A DNA stretch of 64,000 bases from Dryocosmus kuriphilus (GCA_038277395.1 CM076190.1:231852082-231916081), one strand, 5' to 3'; positions 45,801-51,655 are shown, counted from the stretch's first letter. Notes: generated by a model not told the origin, from the sequence alone. Made by a program: numbers and translations.

Positions 45801-48315
45801 ACGAAACGTCAAATTTTAATATAATTATTAAACGGTGTTGGTCTGGACGTGTTGATTGTCTACTACTCATGTCACAAGTAATCACTTTGTAAAAGTAGTC
45901 CTCTGTGAACGGCTAAATAACTTCGAGTTGCAAGTCAATTTACTAACGGTAAGCAAAGTCCATTTGAAAGTGGCTGGTACGGTCATTGTTGAGTCTAGTT
46001 CGGGTTAAATCCAAAGTGTTATACATCCGGAAATGAATTCAGGAGTGGAATCGATCTGTGGTAGTACGTTCGTGTATTGCTCGATCAGCGAAAGGAAAGA
46101 TACTTTGAATACAGTTCTTTCCCCTTTCACTCTAGCCAATCTACCCCTGTGAACTGCCGTCGTCGTTGTCAGTTCGGAGTAGGGATAAAAGCGACGAAAC
46201 AACATTCTCTCGCCCTTTTTATTCAAAAGGTAACTCTTTAAGTACATAATAACTGTATACCTCTCTAAATCTGTTCGCTCATACTAATTTATTATAAAAA
46301 AATACTAAACTACAATAAACTGTGAAATACCTTTATTTGCAATTACGTGATTCGCGTAGGGTTGACAAATAAAAACGAACTCACTCAAATAATTGGTCAG
46401 GACTTACCATCCTGATAGCAATAAGCGAAACTAGAATCTTCCATTTTTCCATTTCCATACTACCCTCATTTTACCTCGGGACGTAACATATTTCATATCA
46501 TGTGCAATAGATTGGTTCTATTTTTGAGACAAACTTTAAAAGGAAAGCAAAAAATAAACATCTAATTATAGCTTAGATTCATCGAATTCTTTATTCCCGA
46601 ATTTTTCAAAGCTTCGAATTCGTGGATTTGAAAGGAGCCCAACTGGGTGGTGTCATGCGCAGATAACTTGAATTTATGCGAATGTTGTTAGACGTTGATT
46701 AGGTTATGTTTGAGCTATTTGTTTTACTCTGTTTAGTATACCCAAACTTCTTTTACATCAAGACTGGTTCGAACTGAACTGAACGAAATCTTTCTCGGGA
46801 GGTGGATTGGTAAACACGGTCTAGCTTATGTTCTACTTCGCTCACCAGACTTCACTGTTTTAGATCATCATTTGTGTGGCAGGATAAACAATATTGTGCA
46901 CATAGAGAGGCCTGGAACAAGAGCGAATATGGTCGCTAGAATCACAGATGCTATCCGATTTCTTCCGGCTGACCAAATTCTTCGAGCAGTTGATTCATTC
47001 CCGAAAACAGTTTGAACTTGCATAGGTCACGGTAGAGCATAATTCCAACATGTCAGTTAAAAAAACCCTTTAACACAGATTCTTTTAAAATGTTTCTTTT
47101 CATACTTTCTGGTACTAAATCAAAATAGGGATGTTCATTGTTTGATTCTTAAGAGAAACAGACTGTCTTATTCATTTAAATTTTCTATTTATTCACACTC
47201 TATTAAGCTTATTTGTGTGACTAAGGTTAATGCAATACATGGTAGCATAAATTTTAGTCTAAAAATTGTAAAAGTGATAATAAAACTCAAATGTTCCTTA
47301 ATCTAATCATATGCTATTCTTCACTCCTTGGAGGAACACTAACGTTTCGAAAGGCATTTTGGGGAGGAACACGACATTTAGAAAAAAAAATATTATTACA
47401 GAAGTTTCTTACTTGTTAGTGTGGAATCGAAATCAATAAAAAATATATATATATTTCCGTTTAAAAATAATGAGTTCCGGTCTGAATAGGCCGCTTCCGA
47501 TGGGATCGGGCAGTTGAAAATACCTTCAACCGATTCGGCATAGTCCACTCACTATTAGAAGGTAATGAATTTTTAATTTTCTTAGATATTTTCGTTTTCA
47601 AAAGGAGTGAACGTGAGGTTTGAGACGCCCTGTATATATATTTTTGTTGTGACATAAAAAAGACATTGCATGAATTTTATATGGACCAAACCATTCTTTT
47701 GATTATGATCATTTTTTTTAAGGCGAATTTTCCAATTTTTCTGAATATCAGCGAAACTTTGTCTTCCATTTTTGTATCTCAAATATTTGGTTTCAAAAAG
47801 ACGCGCCTGTTTAGTGAAAAAGAGTGTGAAAATTCACATTTTTCCGTAAAATAAATTACAAGAATTGCCAACAAACCATATACTTTGAAAGTGAGTGTAG
47901 GTTTTATTAATTGATACGAAAGCATAATTAGTTTCCTTGAAAAATCTCGTTAATAAAAAATCCCAATGCTTCTTACAGGATCAGTTGACCGGCAGCTTTA
48001 CGGACCCAGAGGAGAAGAACTAGATTATTTTGTAACCTCAGATGGATTTGTAATCTCACGTAATTAAAAAAATAATTAAAATACAACTTAAAATAGGCAG
48101 TAGAGAATTCTGCGTACAAAACTTGTGTTTGTTATAATGATTTTGCTATTTAATGCATTCCTTATAATTTTTTCATAATTCTAGAAAAGTCGTTATACAA
48201 AGTCAGTATAGAAATAAATAATGTCAAAAAACTGGAGGAAATGAAACAAAAGATAGAAAAACTGCAGATCAATAATTTATTTGTTCATTTAAATAATTGT
48301 GTCCTAAATAGTTGA
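11790..48315 (+). CDS. Small secreted protein encoded by micro-exons (unrecognised family)
   Basis: A six-exon model: 11790-11847, 19779-19808, 21188-21217, 22675-22704, 47979-48059 and 48185-48315 (360 nt, 119 residues plus stop). Every intron is GT-AG and every exon boundary is phase 1, so any exon can be skipped or added without losing frame. The product begins with a signal peptide (M-R-V-F-V-C-I-L-Y-F-I-F). Three ten-residue Ser/Arg/Pro-rich segments each begin with Gly. A 27-residue acidic/aromatic segment follows, then a Lys/Glu/Leu-rich helix likely to form a coiled coil. The modular layout recalls micro-exon genes for secreted effectors or venom/salivary proteins, but I recognise no family and assign no function. 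The fourth intron, over 25 kb, is filled with transposons. Transcript evidence is needed; the model rests on splice signals, phase and exon homology. Confidence 0.6.
12745..13830 (+). pseudogene. Ty3/Gypsy gag relic inside intron 1
   Basis: Sense-strand gag remains in several frames. An Arg/Ser-rich N-terminus (12745-12975) is followed, around 13390-13620, by capsid-like sequence including M-M-K-Y-Y-F-D-K-M-A-L-L and I-T-F-G-I-K-D-Q-A-F-R. The start of a zinc knuckle, C-F-A-C-N-Q, appears near 13775 and is cut off. Stops and frameshifts are frequent. The more GC-rich 400 bp before it (12350-12744) may be leader or LTR sequence. No pol follows; the DIRS relic starts at about 13920 on the other strand. 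Confidence 0.65.
13920..16850 (-). mobile_element. DIRS-type retrotransposon relic
   Basis: The minus strand carries, in order, a gag fragment (16522-16830, with an M-D-K-Y-P-R-K-G motif similar to the gag of the larger DIRS copy), a second gag or linker piece (16202-16420), the RT N-terminus (15877-16197, with L-S-P-F-F-L-V-P-K-P-D-G-S), a heavily broken RT core, RNase H and its C-terminal extension (14310-14854), and tyrosine recombinase N-terminal pieces (13920-14394, with F-T-I-K-Q-Y-N-S-A and R-P-P-G-P-R-H). The catalytic part of the recombinase and both termini are missing. It is much older than the copy at 39451-44506. Confidence 0.8.
16851..19778. other. Remainder of intron 1: AT-rich arrays with a strand-polarity switch
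   Basis: Degenerate 12-20 nt motifs. Up to about 18360 the plus strand is A-rich (ATTTTCAACCAAAAA type); after it the complement dominates (TTTTTGGTTGAAAATT type). No gene seen. The block 16930-17040 resembles the 3888-4820 family. Confidence 0.6.
19779..19808 (+). CDS. Micro-exon 2 (30 nt)
   Basis: Acceptor TTTTTTCTTTCAG, donor GGTAATT. With the leftover G from exon 1 it encodes G-S-S-S-R-P-S-R-I-R and leaves one G for the next exon. Confidence 0.6.
21188..21217 (+). CDS. Micro-exon 3 (30 nt)
   Basis: Acceptor TTTTTTTCTTTCAG, donor GGTAATT. It encodes G-L-I-S-Q-P-S-E-I-R. Seven of its last eight bases before the donor match micro-exon 2, and the P-S-x-I-R ending is shared. Confidence 0.6.
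21465..21550 (+). mobile_element. Mariner-like element end fragment in intron 3
   Basis: About 85 bp matching the terminal region of the DD41D-type family (AAATACAAAGTTTTAGGATT ... TTCAATGGCGACC), without the tip of the TIR or any transposase. Confidence 0.75.
22675..22704 (+). CDS. Micro-exon 4 (30 nt)
   Basis: Acceptor TTTTTCTTTCAG, donor GGTAATT. It encodes G-S-S-S-Q-R-K-S-P-I. Length and phase are the same as the other two; the sequence is more diverged. Confidence 0.6.
   Translation, partial: DHRLNESRL
22705..23444. other. Start of intron 4, AT-rich
   Basis: Continuation of the tandem intron unit, then degenerate TTGAAAATTCA-type arrays and a short TA run (23427-23443). No gene seen. 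Confidence 0.6.
23445..23872 (+). mobile_element. Mariner-like element terminal fragment
   Basis: Begins AAAGTATGGAAAACCCTGAA, which corresponds to the left TIR region of copy A without its outer tip. It runs through repeated TGACCTTGA/TCAAGGTCA motifs and ends in GGTACCTCCTAGCGATCCCA, next to the Penelope family 2 element. No transposase remains. Confidence 0.75.
23873..26735 (+). mobile_element. Penelope-like retroelement, family 2, decayed
   Basis: Plus-strand relic of a Penelope-like element: an N-terminal helical region (23940-24680), a reverse transcriptase and a GIY-YIG-type endonuclease tail, followed by a 3' region with a hammerhead ribozyme motif (26661-26712). RT motifs in order are V-P-K-I-H-K at about 24823, L-R-P-I-V-S-Y at about 24857, G-L-P-M-G-S-P-I-S-P-I at about 25207, V-D-D-I-L at about 25319 and F-L-D-V-T-L at about 25440. 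The endonuclease remnant lies around 25885-26060 (N-T-V-Y-G, then Q-T-K-R-P-L-G and K-E-H-R-K). Several frameshifts and stops break it. Sequence differs clearly from the family 1 copies further on. Confidence 0.85.
26661..26712 (+). ncRNA. Hammerhead ribozyme motif of Penelope family 2
   Basis: CTGATGA at 26672-26678, stem II GACCC/GGGTC (26680-26695), GAAA at 26696-26699, then C-GT-GTC with the cleavage triplet GTC at 26703-26705. Stem I pairs GGCA just before CTGATGA with TGCC just after the triplet. Stem III is only two base pairs, as known for Penelope hammerheads. All conserved core bases are present. Confidence 0.75.
26823..26891 (-). tRNA. tRNA-like sequence, left palindrome arm (apparent anticodon GGC)
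   Basis: The minus strand reads CTCCGTAGCTTAGGGGTTAG (acceptor and D arm), anticodon loop CCGGCAA, and T arm CTGGG-TTCGATT-CCCAG. The B box is intact. Only five acceptor pairs (CTCCG/CGGAG) form and position 33 is C rather than U, so it is probably a SINE head rather than a working tRNA. Confidence 0.55.
27236..27304 (+). tRNA. tRNA-like sequence, right palindrome arm
   Basis: Exact reverse complement of the tRNA-like sequence in the left arm, and therefore with the same apparent GGC anticodon and the same defects. Its internal polymerase III boxes would drive transcription outward to the right. Confidence 0.55.
27425..28029. other. Noncoding spacer with two repeated motifs
   Basis: It holds a GGCGTAAATTGGATGATTTT / GTCGTAAATTGGTCGATTTT pair with CCGCCAT motifs, and a TTTGCTGCTTTGGCCTCTCT / TTCGCTGCTTTAGCATCTCT pair around 27795-27935. 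Both look like degenerate tandem repeats. No gene seen. Confidence 0.5.
28080..29016 (+). pseudogene. Mariner-like transposase with 41-residue D-D spacing, broken
   Basis: An N-terminal helix-turn-helix region begins M-M-R-G-W-G-D-R near 28082 and is interrupted by a stop in the first 30 codons. The middle (28258-28536) is open but then shifts frame. The catalytic C-terminal part is open at 28681-29016: second catalytic aspartate in C-Q-H-D, third in L-T-P-F-D-F-F-L, with 41 residues between, a spacing known in some mariner-related groups. R-R-G-T-I-E-W-P-A-R-S is typical of these insect transposases. The usual D-G-A-P box is altered to D-V-A-L. Confidence 0.8.
29016..29120. repeat. Minisatellite of mariner-like copy B
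   Basis: Three to four units of CCTTGTCTTAACTGG type, the reverse complement of the array at 9575-9790. Confidence 0.7.
29836..30005 (-). mobile_element. End fragment of a third mariner-like family
   Basis: Begins AAGGTGTCCTAGACCACCCA. Its interior is homologous, reverse-complemented, to 47470-47570 (shared ATTCGGCATAGTCCA and ACTATTAG-AGGTA blocks). The two are opposite-orientation ends of the same family; the transposase fragment is at 46795-47015. Confidence 0.6.
30131..30197. repeat. GTCGTTCTT / (GTC)n microsatellite
   Basis: GTCGTTCTT nonamers grade into a run of GTC triplets. The reverse strand would read poly-Asp/Asn, but there is no surrounding gene. Confidence 0.85.
30340..30760 (+). 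repeat. Degenerate tandem repeat, unit about 150 bp, three copies
   Basis: Each unit carries TTTTTTGATAAAATGCACGG followed by TTTTTGTT and later AAAAACAAAAA and a GCAAGATA/ACAAGATA block. The first copy is incomplete. No coding potential. Confidence 0.65.
30761..31640. other. Noncoding, with GCGCGAAGCGCGG-type motifs
   Basis: Short palindromic motifs GAGCGCGAAGCGCGG (about 30865) and AGCGCAAAGCGCGAG (about 31059) mark a dispersed repeat. No gene seen. Confidence 0.5.
31641..32673. other. Possible LTR-like flank of the nested cluster (left half)
   Basis: It contains AATCAATAATC-type short repeats (32215-32275) and a GAGTATATAAG promoter-like motif (about 32572). The segment TGTAAACGTCGTCCTCTGAG... 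just before the Penelope cluster recurs in diverged form just after it (TGTAAAAGTAGTCCTCTGTG at about 45890). No protein gene. Assignment to an LTR is tentative. Confidence 0.3.
32781..32840 (-). ncRNA. Hammerhead motif in Penelope copy A, cleavage triplet changed
   Basis: Minus strand: CTGATGA (32820-32826), stem II GTCATT/AATGAC, GAAA (32798-32801), then C and GCC (32794-32796) where NUH is required. The U-to-C change predicts loss of cleavage. Confidence 0.7.
33463..35981 (-). pseudogene. Penelope RT plus GIY-YIG polyprotein, frameshifted
   Basis: Reverse transcriptase joined to a GIY-YIG endonuclease that nicks the target DNA. RT motifs include G-L-P-K-I-H-K, L-R-P-V-V-S-Y, P-M-S-S-P-I-S-G-I and the catalytic F-R-Y-V-D-D (Y-V-D-D codons at 34394-34405). 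The endonuclease has V-V-Y-K-L-D-C-S-C-G-K-S-Y-V-G-Q-T and R-R-N-E-H. Frame breaks: near 35655 (one base lost relative to copy C), near 35080 (two extra bases) and near 33955 (T-run length). Copies B and C keep the correct frame at some of these places, so several are single-copy lesions or read errors. Confidence 0.88.
35999..37540 (-). mobile_element. Penelope family 1, copy B (5'-truncated)
   Basis: Minus-strand copy with only the RT C-terminus, GIY-YIG domain and 3' region. The open frame 36788-37522 (244 residues) runs without interruption through I-T-Q-Q-K-K-F-V-S-F and the endonuclease signature C-G-K-T-Y-V-G-Q-T-K-R. It is abruptly replaced at 37541 by fragment D. Confidence 0.85.
36108..36168 (-). 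ncRNA. Hammerhead ribozyme motif in Penelope copy B
   Basis: Minus strand: stem I TTATATTA (36161-36168), CTGATGA (36148-36154), stem II GTCATT/AATGAC, GAAA (36126-36129), C, GTC (36122-36124), then TAATCTAA (36108-36115) as the imperfect second strand of stem I. Confidence 0.75.
37541..37838 (-). mobile_element. Penelope family 1, internal fragment D
   Basis: About 300 bp of the RT-to-endonuclease linker in the same orientation as A and B, abutting the head of copy C in inverted orientation. Junctions at 37540/37541 and about 37838/37843 are sharp. Confidence 0.75.
37843..39450 (+). mobile_element. Penelope family 1, copy C, 5' part
   Basis: The plus-strand N-terminal region is open at 37886-38545 (219 residues). 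The RT that follows is damaged by a frameshift near 38545, a deletion of roughly 60 nt at about 38846 that removes the P-K-I-H-K motif, and a deletion of roughly 190 nt at about 39022. Y-V-D-D remains at 39137-39148. The copy is then interrupted by the DIRS element and resumes at 44507. Confidence 0.88.
39453..39575. repeat. DIRS left terminal repeat
   Basis: TAGTATCACTTCGCTCCGCG ... TTCTCGGCTGCTCGGCTCCG; reverse complement of the right terminal repeat with a handful of differences. Confidence 0.85.
39630..39762. repeat. DIRS internal complementary region
   Basis: Contains two inverted pieces, ATCGAGAACGAGGCCTTCGT and TTAGCCTCGTTCTCGATGAT, that duplicate sequence from the outermost element ends. 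In DIRS elements this region templates completion of the ends during circular-intermediate formation. A poly-T run (39831-39859) follows. Confidence 0.7.
39997..41012 (-). pseudogene. DIRS tyrosine recombinase, one frameshift
   Basis: Replaces integrase in this element class. The N-terminal core-binding part (40542-41012) carries N-T-I-K-Q-Y-R-S-A-L and R-F-L-K-G-A-F. The catalytic part (39997-40629) carries arginine I in A-H-R-A-Q-T-L, the H-x-x-R box in H-S-T-R-H-A-A-A-S and the nucleophile tyrosine in F-D-I-F-Y-N-R-P. All four catalytic positions are present. The two parts are in different frames near 40600, beside a G5A4 run, consistent with one indel. The start overlaps the end of the RNase H frame. 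Confidence 0.88.
41009..42811 (-). pseudogene. DIRS reverse transcriptase plus RNase H, two in-frame stops
   Basis: One continuous frame apart from TGA at 41840-41842 and TAG at 41711-41713 (the latter at a tryptophan in S-D-A-S-L-S-G-W-G-A). RT motifs: F-L-R-P-K-N-D-G-S, N-L-D-L-K-D-A-Y-F, L-P-F-G-L-C-I-S-P, and catalytic Y-L-D-D (codons at 42218-42229). RNase H motifs: S-D-A-S, then H-I-N-H-L-E-L-K-A and L-R-L-D-N-T-T-A, followed by the C-terminal extension typical of DIRS (R-G-I-L-I-V-P-W-W-P). The frame enters from upstream of the methionine at 42751, overlapping the gag end. Confidence 0.9.
42826..44454 (-). pseudogene. DIRS gag with a predicted spliceosomal intron
   Basis: Gag in two predicted exons. 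Exon 1 (minus, from 44454 or the methionine at 44316, to 44022) is basic, with an Arg/Ser repeat segment, and contains one in-frame TAA (44206-44208). Exon 2 starts at 43645 and encodes E-K-Y-P-L-K-G-A-C-D-L-E-A-P-L. It shifts frame near 43345 and continues as the 42826-43335 segment (A-A-A-A-L-G-Q-A-L) to a Gly/Arg-rich tail. Reading through exon 1 without splicing reaches a stop within about 20 codons; splicing joins exon 1 and exon 2 in frame. Confidence 0.72.
43646..44021 (-). other. Predicted intron in DIRS gag (376 nt)
   Basis: Minus-strand donor AAAG|GTAAGC and acceptor TTTTTTCTATGTAG|GAGG. Phase 1 on both sides, so the junction reads K-G-G-K-D-E-N. The pyrimidine tract before the acceptor is clear. 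Confidence 0.6.
44360..44506. repeat. DIRS right terminal repeat
   Basis: AGCCGAGCAGCCGAGAAGGG ... CGGAGCGAAGTGATACTACA, inverse of the left repeat. It ends in CGAGAACGAGGCTAAGTATA, which is duplicated in the internal complementary region. Confidence 0.85.
44507..45870 (+). mobile_element. Penelope family 1, copy C, 3' part
   Basis: Resumes exactly where 39450 left off. It encodes the RT-endonuclease linker and the GIY-YIG domain (44701-45039, F-G-K-S-Y-V-G-Q-T-K-R), with stops at about 44644 and 45037. The 3' region ends in the hammerhead motif and a shortened pseudo-LTR tail. Confidence 0.88.
45764..45824 (+). ncRNA. Hammerhead ribozyme motif in Penelope copy C
   Basis: Stem I TTATATTA (45764-45771) pairs perfectly with TAATATAA (45817-45824). 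The core is CTGATGA (45778-45784), stem II GTCATT/AATGAC, GAAA (45803-45806), C, GTC (45808-45810). Stem III is minimal (A-U, C-G), so a dimeric or strand-assisted form is likely. Core bases are intact. Confidence 0.8.
45877..46492 (-). other. Possible LTR-like flank of the nested cluster (right half)
   Basis: Read on the minus strand it begins TGTTACGTCCCGAGG at 46492, a plausible LTR start, and runs into the sequence that the Penelope cluster interrupts. No coding sequence recognised; the ORF-like stretch 46005-46247 has no motif. Confidence 0.35.
46493..46766. other. Noncoding spacer
   Basis: No repeat or gene recognised. Confidence 0.4.
46767..47640 (+). mobile_element. Third mariner-like family: transposase C-terminal fragment and right end
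   Basis: 46795-47015 encodes R-W-I-G-K-H-G-L-A, then R-S-P-D-F-T-V-L-D-H-H-L-C-G, a decayed version of the R-W-I-G-R...S-P-D-L-T-P-L-D-F motif of mariner-like transposases. The region 47470-47570 matches 29905-29995 in inverse. The right end is GAGGTTTGAGACGCCCTGTA followed by a TA run. Confidence 0.65.
47641..47978. other. End of intron 4 of the micro-exon gene
   Basis: The last 35 bp (CGTTAATAAAAAATCCC ... TTCTTACAG) are homologous to the intron ends before micro-exons 3 and 4, showing that exon 5 belongs to the same tandem series. Confidence 0.6.
47979..48059 (+). CDS. Micro-exon gene, exon 5 (81 nt)
   Basis: Acceptor TGCTTCTTACAG, donor CGTAATT. Encodes G-S-V-D-R-Q-L-Y-G-P-R-G-E-E then L-D-Y-F-V-T-S-D-G-F-V-I-S, leaving one C. 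The downstream intron is only 125 nt. Confidence 0.6.
48185..48315 (+). CDS. Micro-exon gene, terminal exon 6
   Basis: Acceptor TTTTCATAATTCTAG. With the leftover C it begins Q-K-S-L-Y-K-V, then a helix rich in Lys, Glu, Ile and Leu (V-K-K-L-E-E-M-K-Q-K-I-E-K-L) and ends N-N-C-V-L-N-S at TGA 48313-48315. The duplicate copy has one more A and a different ending. Confidence 0.6.
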
Positions 48316-49040
48316 ATTAATTAAGACTAACAAATATTTATTTAACTAATCAAAATCAGTTGAATCGTCCCGATGATCCTATTCCTGATTTATTTACAGG
48401 CTAGAGGGTCCTGGTCAGAGGGAAATTATAATTGCTTGAAATTGAATAATCTGAAATTTCTCCTACACAAAAATATTACAATACTTAGATACAACATTTT
48501 TTATAATTATACGTTCCTTGTTCAATTTGAATGAGATATTTTCAATGGATCGGAAAGGGTAAACAATATCTTATGTTGATTAATTTGGATGCAGCAACAT
48601 TTCGTTGGCTAGGAATTTTCCAACCTCTTTAGGCTAGAATTTTAATTTAAAAAAAACATTAAGCACAGTTAAAAAAAAAAAAGCATTAAGTAAATAACAA
48701 AATCATCACGAACCACGTTTATTCGAAGATATAAGCATTGGTAAAGAACAAATAGGTAGCTAAAAATTTAGACTAAATAAAGACTTTGATAAGAGTCAGT
48801 GAGTCGAATAACATTTTAAAAATTTTAGATAACATGCGCACAAGGAGCTACAAGCGATACTGAGCGCGCGATGATATCGATCTCTTTCTCGCATATGCAA
48901 TTTAACGGGGATTACATTTTTATCATGGTCCGTATTGACTGCGGTTAATTACGGCCTGGCCTCTGGTGATCCAGGATGAAACCCAGTTACAAGATGGTTA
49001 CCACTTACCTGCCTGCTTTTTCGCGAGGCGATGATCGGAA

Positions 49041-49095
49041 TAAACAGAGTTCGTGGGTCACACTCCTTTGACTCACGAAGTTCGTTTATTTTATT
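49041..49095. repeat. Imperfect hairpin
   Basis: AATAAACAGAGTTCGTGGGTCA is followed after about 8 nt by its near complement (TGACTCACGAAGTTCGTTTATT). Also present in duplication copy 2. It is followed by TTGGCGCCAAATAGGG, itself containing a short palindrome. Confidence 0.6.
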
Positions 49096-49099
49096 TCTT

Positions 49100-50329
49100 G
49101 GCGCCAAATAGGGACTACCCTATTCGAACTCCGTCGGCCTTCCCGTCAGGGCAGACAGGTACGCTAGCTCACTTATTACGAGACAGAAGGAGGAGGTGAG
49201 GTCGCGTGAGTGAGAGAATTCAGCTGCTAATAAGCACTTGTCCCCGAATATCGTTTTTCAATAGAATGAAGCCTTTATTCAAGATATAACTAATGATGAA
49301 TTCAGTCTAAACATTAAAACATTTTTCGCGTTGTATGAACAAATTATAATTTCAAATAACCCACCCCGCACTTTACCGGACCTTCCCCAACAATGTGAGA
49401 GCGCCTATTAAATTTTCGACACCCGCAGGTTAGCTGTTACATTTTATTCTCACACCCACAGAAAGGACAGACCGGCTTGCCAGAAGGACCCACTATAGAC
49501 AATATGGCCACCCGAGACGGCAACACGTTATCCGACGTCTTTTATCTTGTGCACGCCCTTCGGCTCTCGTGAAAGGCGCCCGCCTCCAGTAGTCTAAAGT
49601 CGGGCTGTGAGCCGGGCGTTTCCTAACCACCGGGTGTCGCAGGGGTCTCGACCGGATTTCACTACACTGTTTCACGCACACGCGGTCGCCAGTGTCTAAC
49701 CGCGTGGGCGTCTGTTCTCGGGGCAGAGAGCACTCGCTGTACTGCTAGTGGAATGATCACCTACCCTAAAGCCACTGCTCCAAGTCTTCCGCTTCCTCTC
49801 GATCTATCCTTCTGGCCTCCTCGCAAGGGTTTCAACTTTCAATTCTCTTTAGCGGACTGGGTTTCGATTCGAAATCTTTCTCGTACCACATCACCGCCGA
49901 GCCAAGAACAAGGGTGAAGCGCCTCTCGTCTGCTTGAGCTTCCTTCCCTCACTTTCCAGCTTGTTCGCCGCCATCCCGAGTTACGGTTACTGATCGGCTC
50001 ATTAGGACTGGACCGGCTTCGTCGGCTGTAACCGCCAATGTGTGTTTCAACGACGTCACAGCCCGCCTATCAGGTTTGTCTCCGTGCCTTCAAGTACTTC
50101 CATTGGTGGTGCGACCCTCATTCCCCTGTCTATCCTTGCCCGGATAGGGTTGGCTCGGTCGGGCTCAGCTGTCGTCTTAGTAATGTCACTCGCCGCTGTT
50201 AGTAGCGCCACGGCGTCGAGTTGGCGAAGTAATTTCGCTAGTTGCCGCGGCGACTGGACGGTGATGCCTTCCTTGACCATCGTGGAACTGCTGCGCCTTG
50301 TCGCCGGCGTTTGGTCCTCAAGTCTTGTA
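49100..50329. other. GC-rich interior of the TIR element
   Basis: No recognised protein. On the minus strand a 74-residue frame at 50056-50280 (S-P-R-Q-L-A-K-L-L-R-Q-L-D-A) has gag-like composition and may extend past the mariner insertion (51658-51830), but stops occur there. Origin unknown. Confidence 0.4.
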
Positions 50330-51655
50330 CGAGGGCCTACCCAAAAGAAGCCGAACTACTTTTGTACAAAGTTATTATTTTGATTTTTCTACAAAAAACA
50401 TTTAATCTCCTTCAAAGTACTCTCCATTGGAGACAATACACTTATCTAATCTTTTATTCCATTGTTCGAAACATTTTTCAAATTCCTCTTTTGTGATGCT
50501 TGACAGCGCCTCCGTCGTTTTTTCCTTCACTTCAGCTACGTCCGCAAAACGCTTTCCTTTCATGTCCCTTTTCATTCGGGGGAATAAAAAAAAGTCACAG
50601 GGGGCTAAATCGGGTGAATAGGGTGGGTGAGGAACAGTGGCCATGCTATTTTTGGTCAAAAATCGGCGCACAGAAAGAGCTGTGTGAGCAGGGGCGTTGT
50701 CGTGGTGGAAAAACCAGTCCCCCGACTGTCACAAATCAGGCCTTTTCCGTCGTAAACTGTTGCGCAACCTTTTCAAGACTTCCAGGTAAAATGCCTGATT
50801 AACTGTCTGACCCGGTGGAACAAATTCTGAATGGACGACTCCTCTCACATCGAAAAAACAAATGAGCATCGTCTTAATGTTTGACCTCACCTGACGAGCT
50901 TTTTTAGGGCGAGGCGAATTTTGAGTCTTCCATTGACTTGACTGTTGCTTAGTTTCAGGATCGTATCCATAACACCACGATTCGTCACCTGCTATGACCT
51001 TGGAAAAAAAGTTTGTATCATTTTGGAGTTCCTCCTTCAAAGCAGAGCATGCTTGCACGCGGCCTTGTTTTTGCTCTGGAATCAGCAGTCGAGGAACAAA
51101 TTTTGCAGCCACCCTTCTCATCCCCAAATCTTCACTTAGAATTCTCTGTACTGAACTCCAACTCACGCCAGATTTCTCCACAACTTCTTCGATGGTCCTT
51201 CGTCGATCTTCCAGGATGATTTCACGAATTTTTTCAACATTTTCGTCGGTTCGGGCCGTCGAAGGACGTCCAGAGCGAGGTTGATCGTCAATTGACATTT
51301 CCCCACTTTTAAAACGAGAAAACCACTCGAACACTTGAGTTTTTCCCCTTAGCATCATCCTTGTAGGCCGTTTTTTAACATTTGAAGAGTTCCTGTGCCC
51401 GTTTTCCTGAGCAGGAAGCAAAACCTCACGTTGGCACGCTGATCACGAAAATCAACCATCACAAAAAACGACGAGCGCGCAAAGCAACAGTCACAAAAAA
51501 AAATTACACACACCAAATGCAACCTTACACAGTGATAGCAGTTGGCATACTAACTGGTGAAAAGTGCCTCTACACGCACCTACCGGCAAAAATCCGGTAC
51601 TACAACAACTCCGCTCCCCACAACATCAGTTCGGTTTCTTTTGGGTAGGCCCTCG
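50330..51655 (-). mobile_element. mariner element 2 (1326 bp) with TIRs and TA target
   Basis: CGAGGGCCTACCCAAAAGAA at the left end and its complement at the right, flanked by TA at 50328-50329 and 51656-51657. It is inserted in the GC-rich interior of the TIR element. Transposase relic on the minus strand. Confidence 0.95.
50402..51440 (-). pseudogene. mariner 2 transposase (D34D), one nonsense and one frameshift
   Basis: R-A-N-V-R-F-C-F-L-L begins near 51440 but changes frame near 51375 in an A run. From Q-V-F-E-W-F-S-R-F on, the frame is open to 50732: helix-turn-helix region, then I-A-G-D-E-S-W-C with the first catalytic aspartate. A TGA at 50729-50731 replaces a conserved tryptophan. 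The rest, 50402-50728, has H-H-D-N-A-P-A-H and Y-S-P-D-L-A-P-C-D-F-F-L-F-P, 34 residues between the two aspartates. Apart from these two lesions the gene is well preserved. Confidence 0.95.

Larger units (their letters stand above)
32674..45870. mobile_element. Penelope family 1 cluster (three or four partial copies, one split by a DIRS element)
   Basis: Composite insertion flanked by GTCACA on both sides (32668-32673 and 45871-45876). Parts: copy A, minus strand, 32674-35998; copy B, minus, 35999-37540, joined tail-to-head with A; fragment D, minus, 37541-37838; copy C, plus, about 37843-39450 and 44507-45870. Tandem and inverted partial copies are characteristic of Penelope-like elements. 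Confidence 0.85.
47807..51346 (+). repeat. Segmental duplication, copy 1
   Basis: Direct repeat of 60450-64000, about 12.65 kb apart. It starts at CTGTTTAGTGAAAAAGAGTG. It includes exons 5-6, the left part of the TIR element and most of mariner 2. Differences are few and mostly one-base homopolymer indels. Copy 1 continues beyond 51346, but copy 2 is cut by the window end. Confidence 0.95.

Noticed and set aside
46005..46247. 80-residue minus-strand ORF in the LTR-like flank
   Set aside because: No signal peptide, motif or splice context, and it lies in probable LTR sequence.
49493..50496. Several open frames in the GC-rich interior of the TIR element
   Set aside because: None shows a recognisable motif or a consistent codon pattern, and frames overlap on both strands. 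Kept only as an unclassified region.
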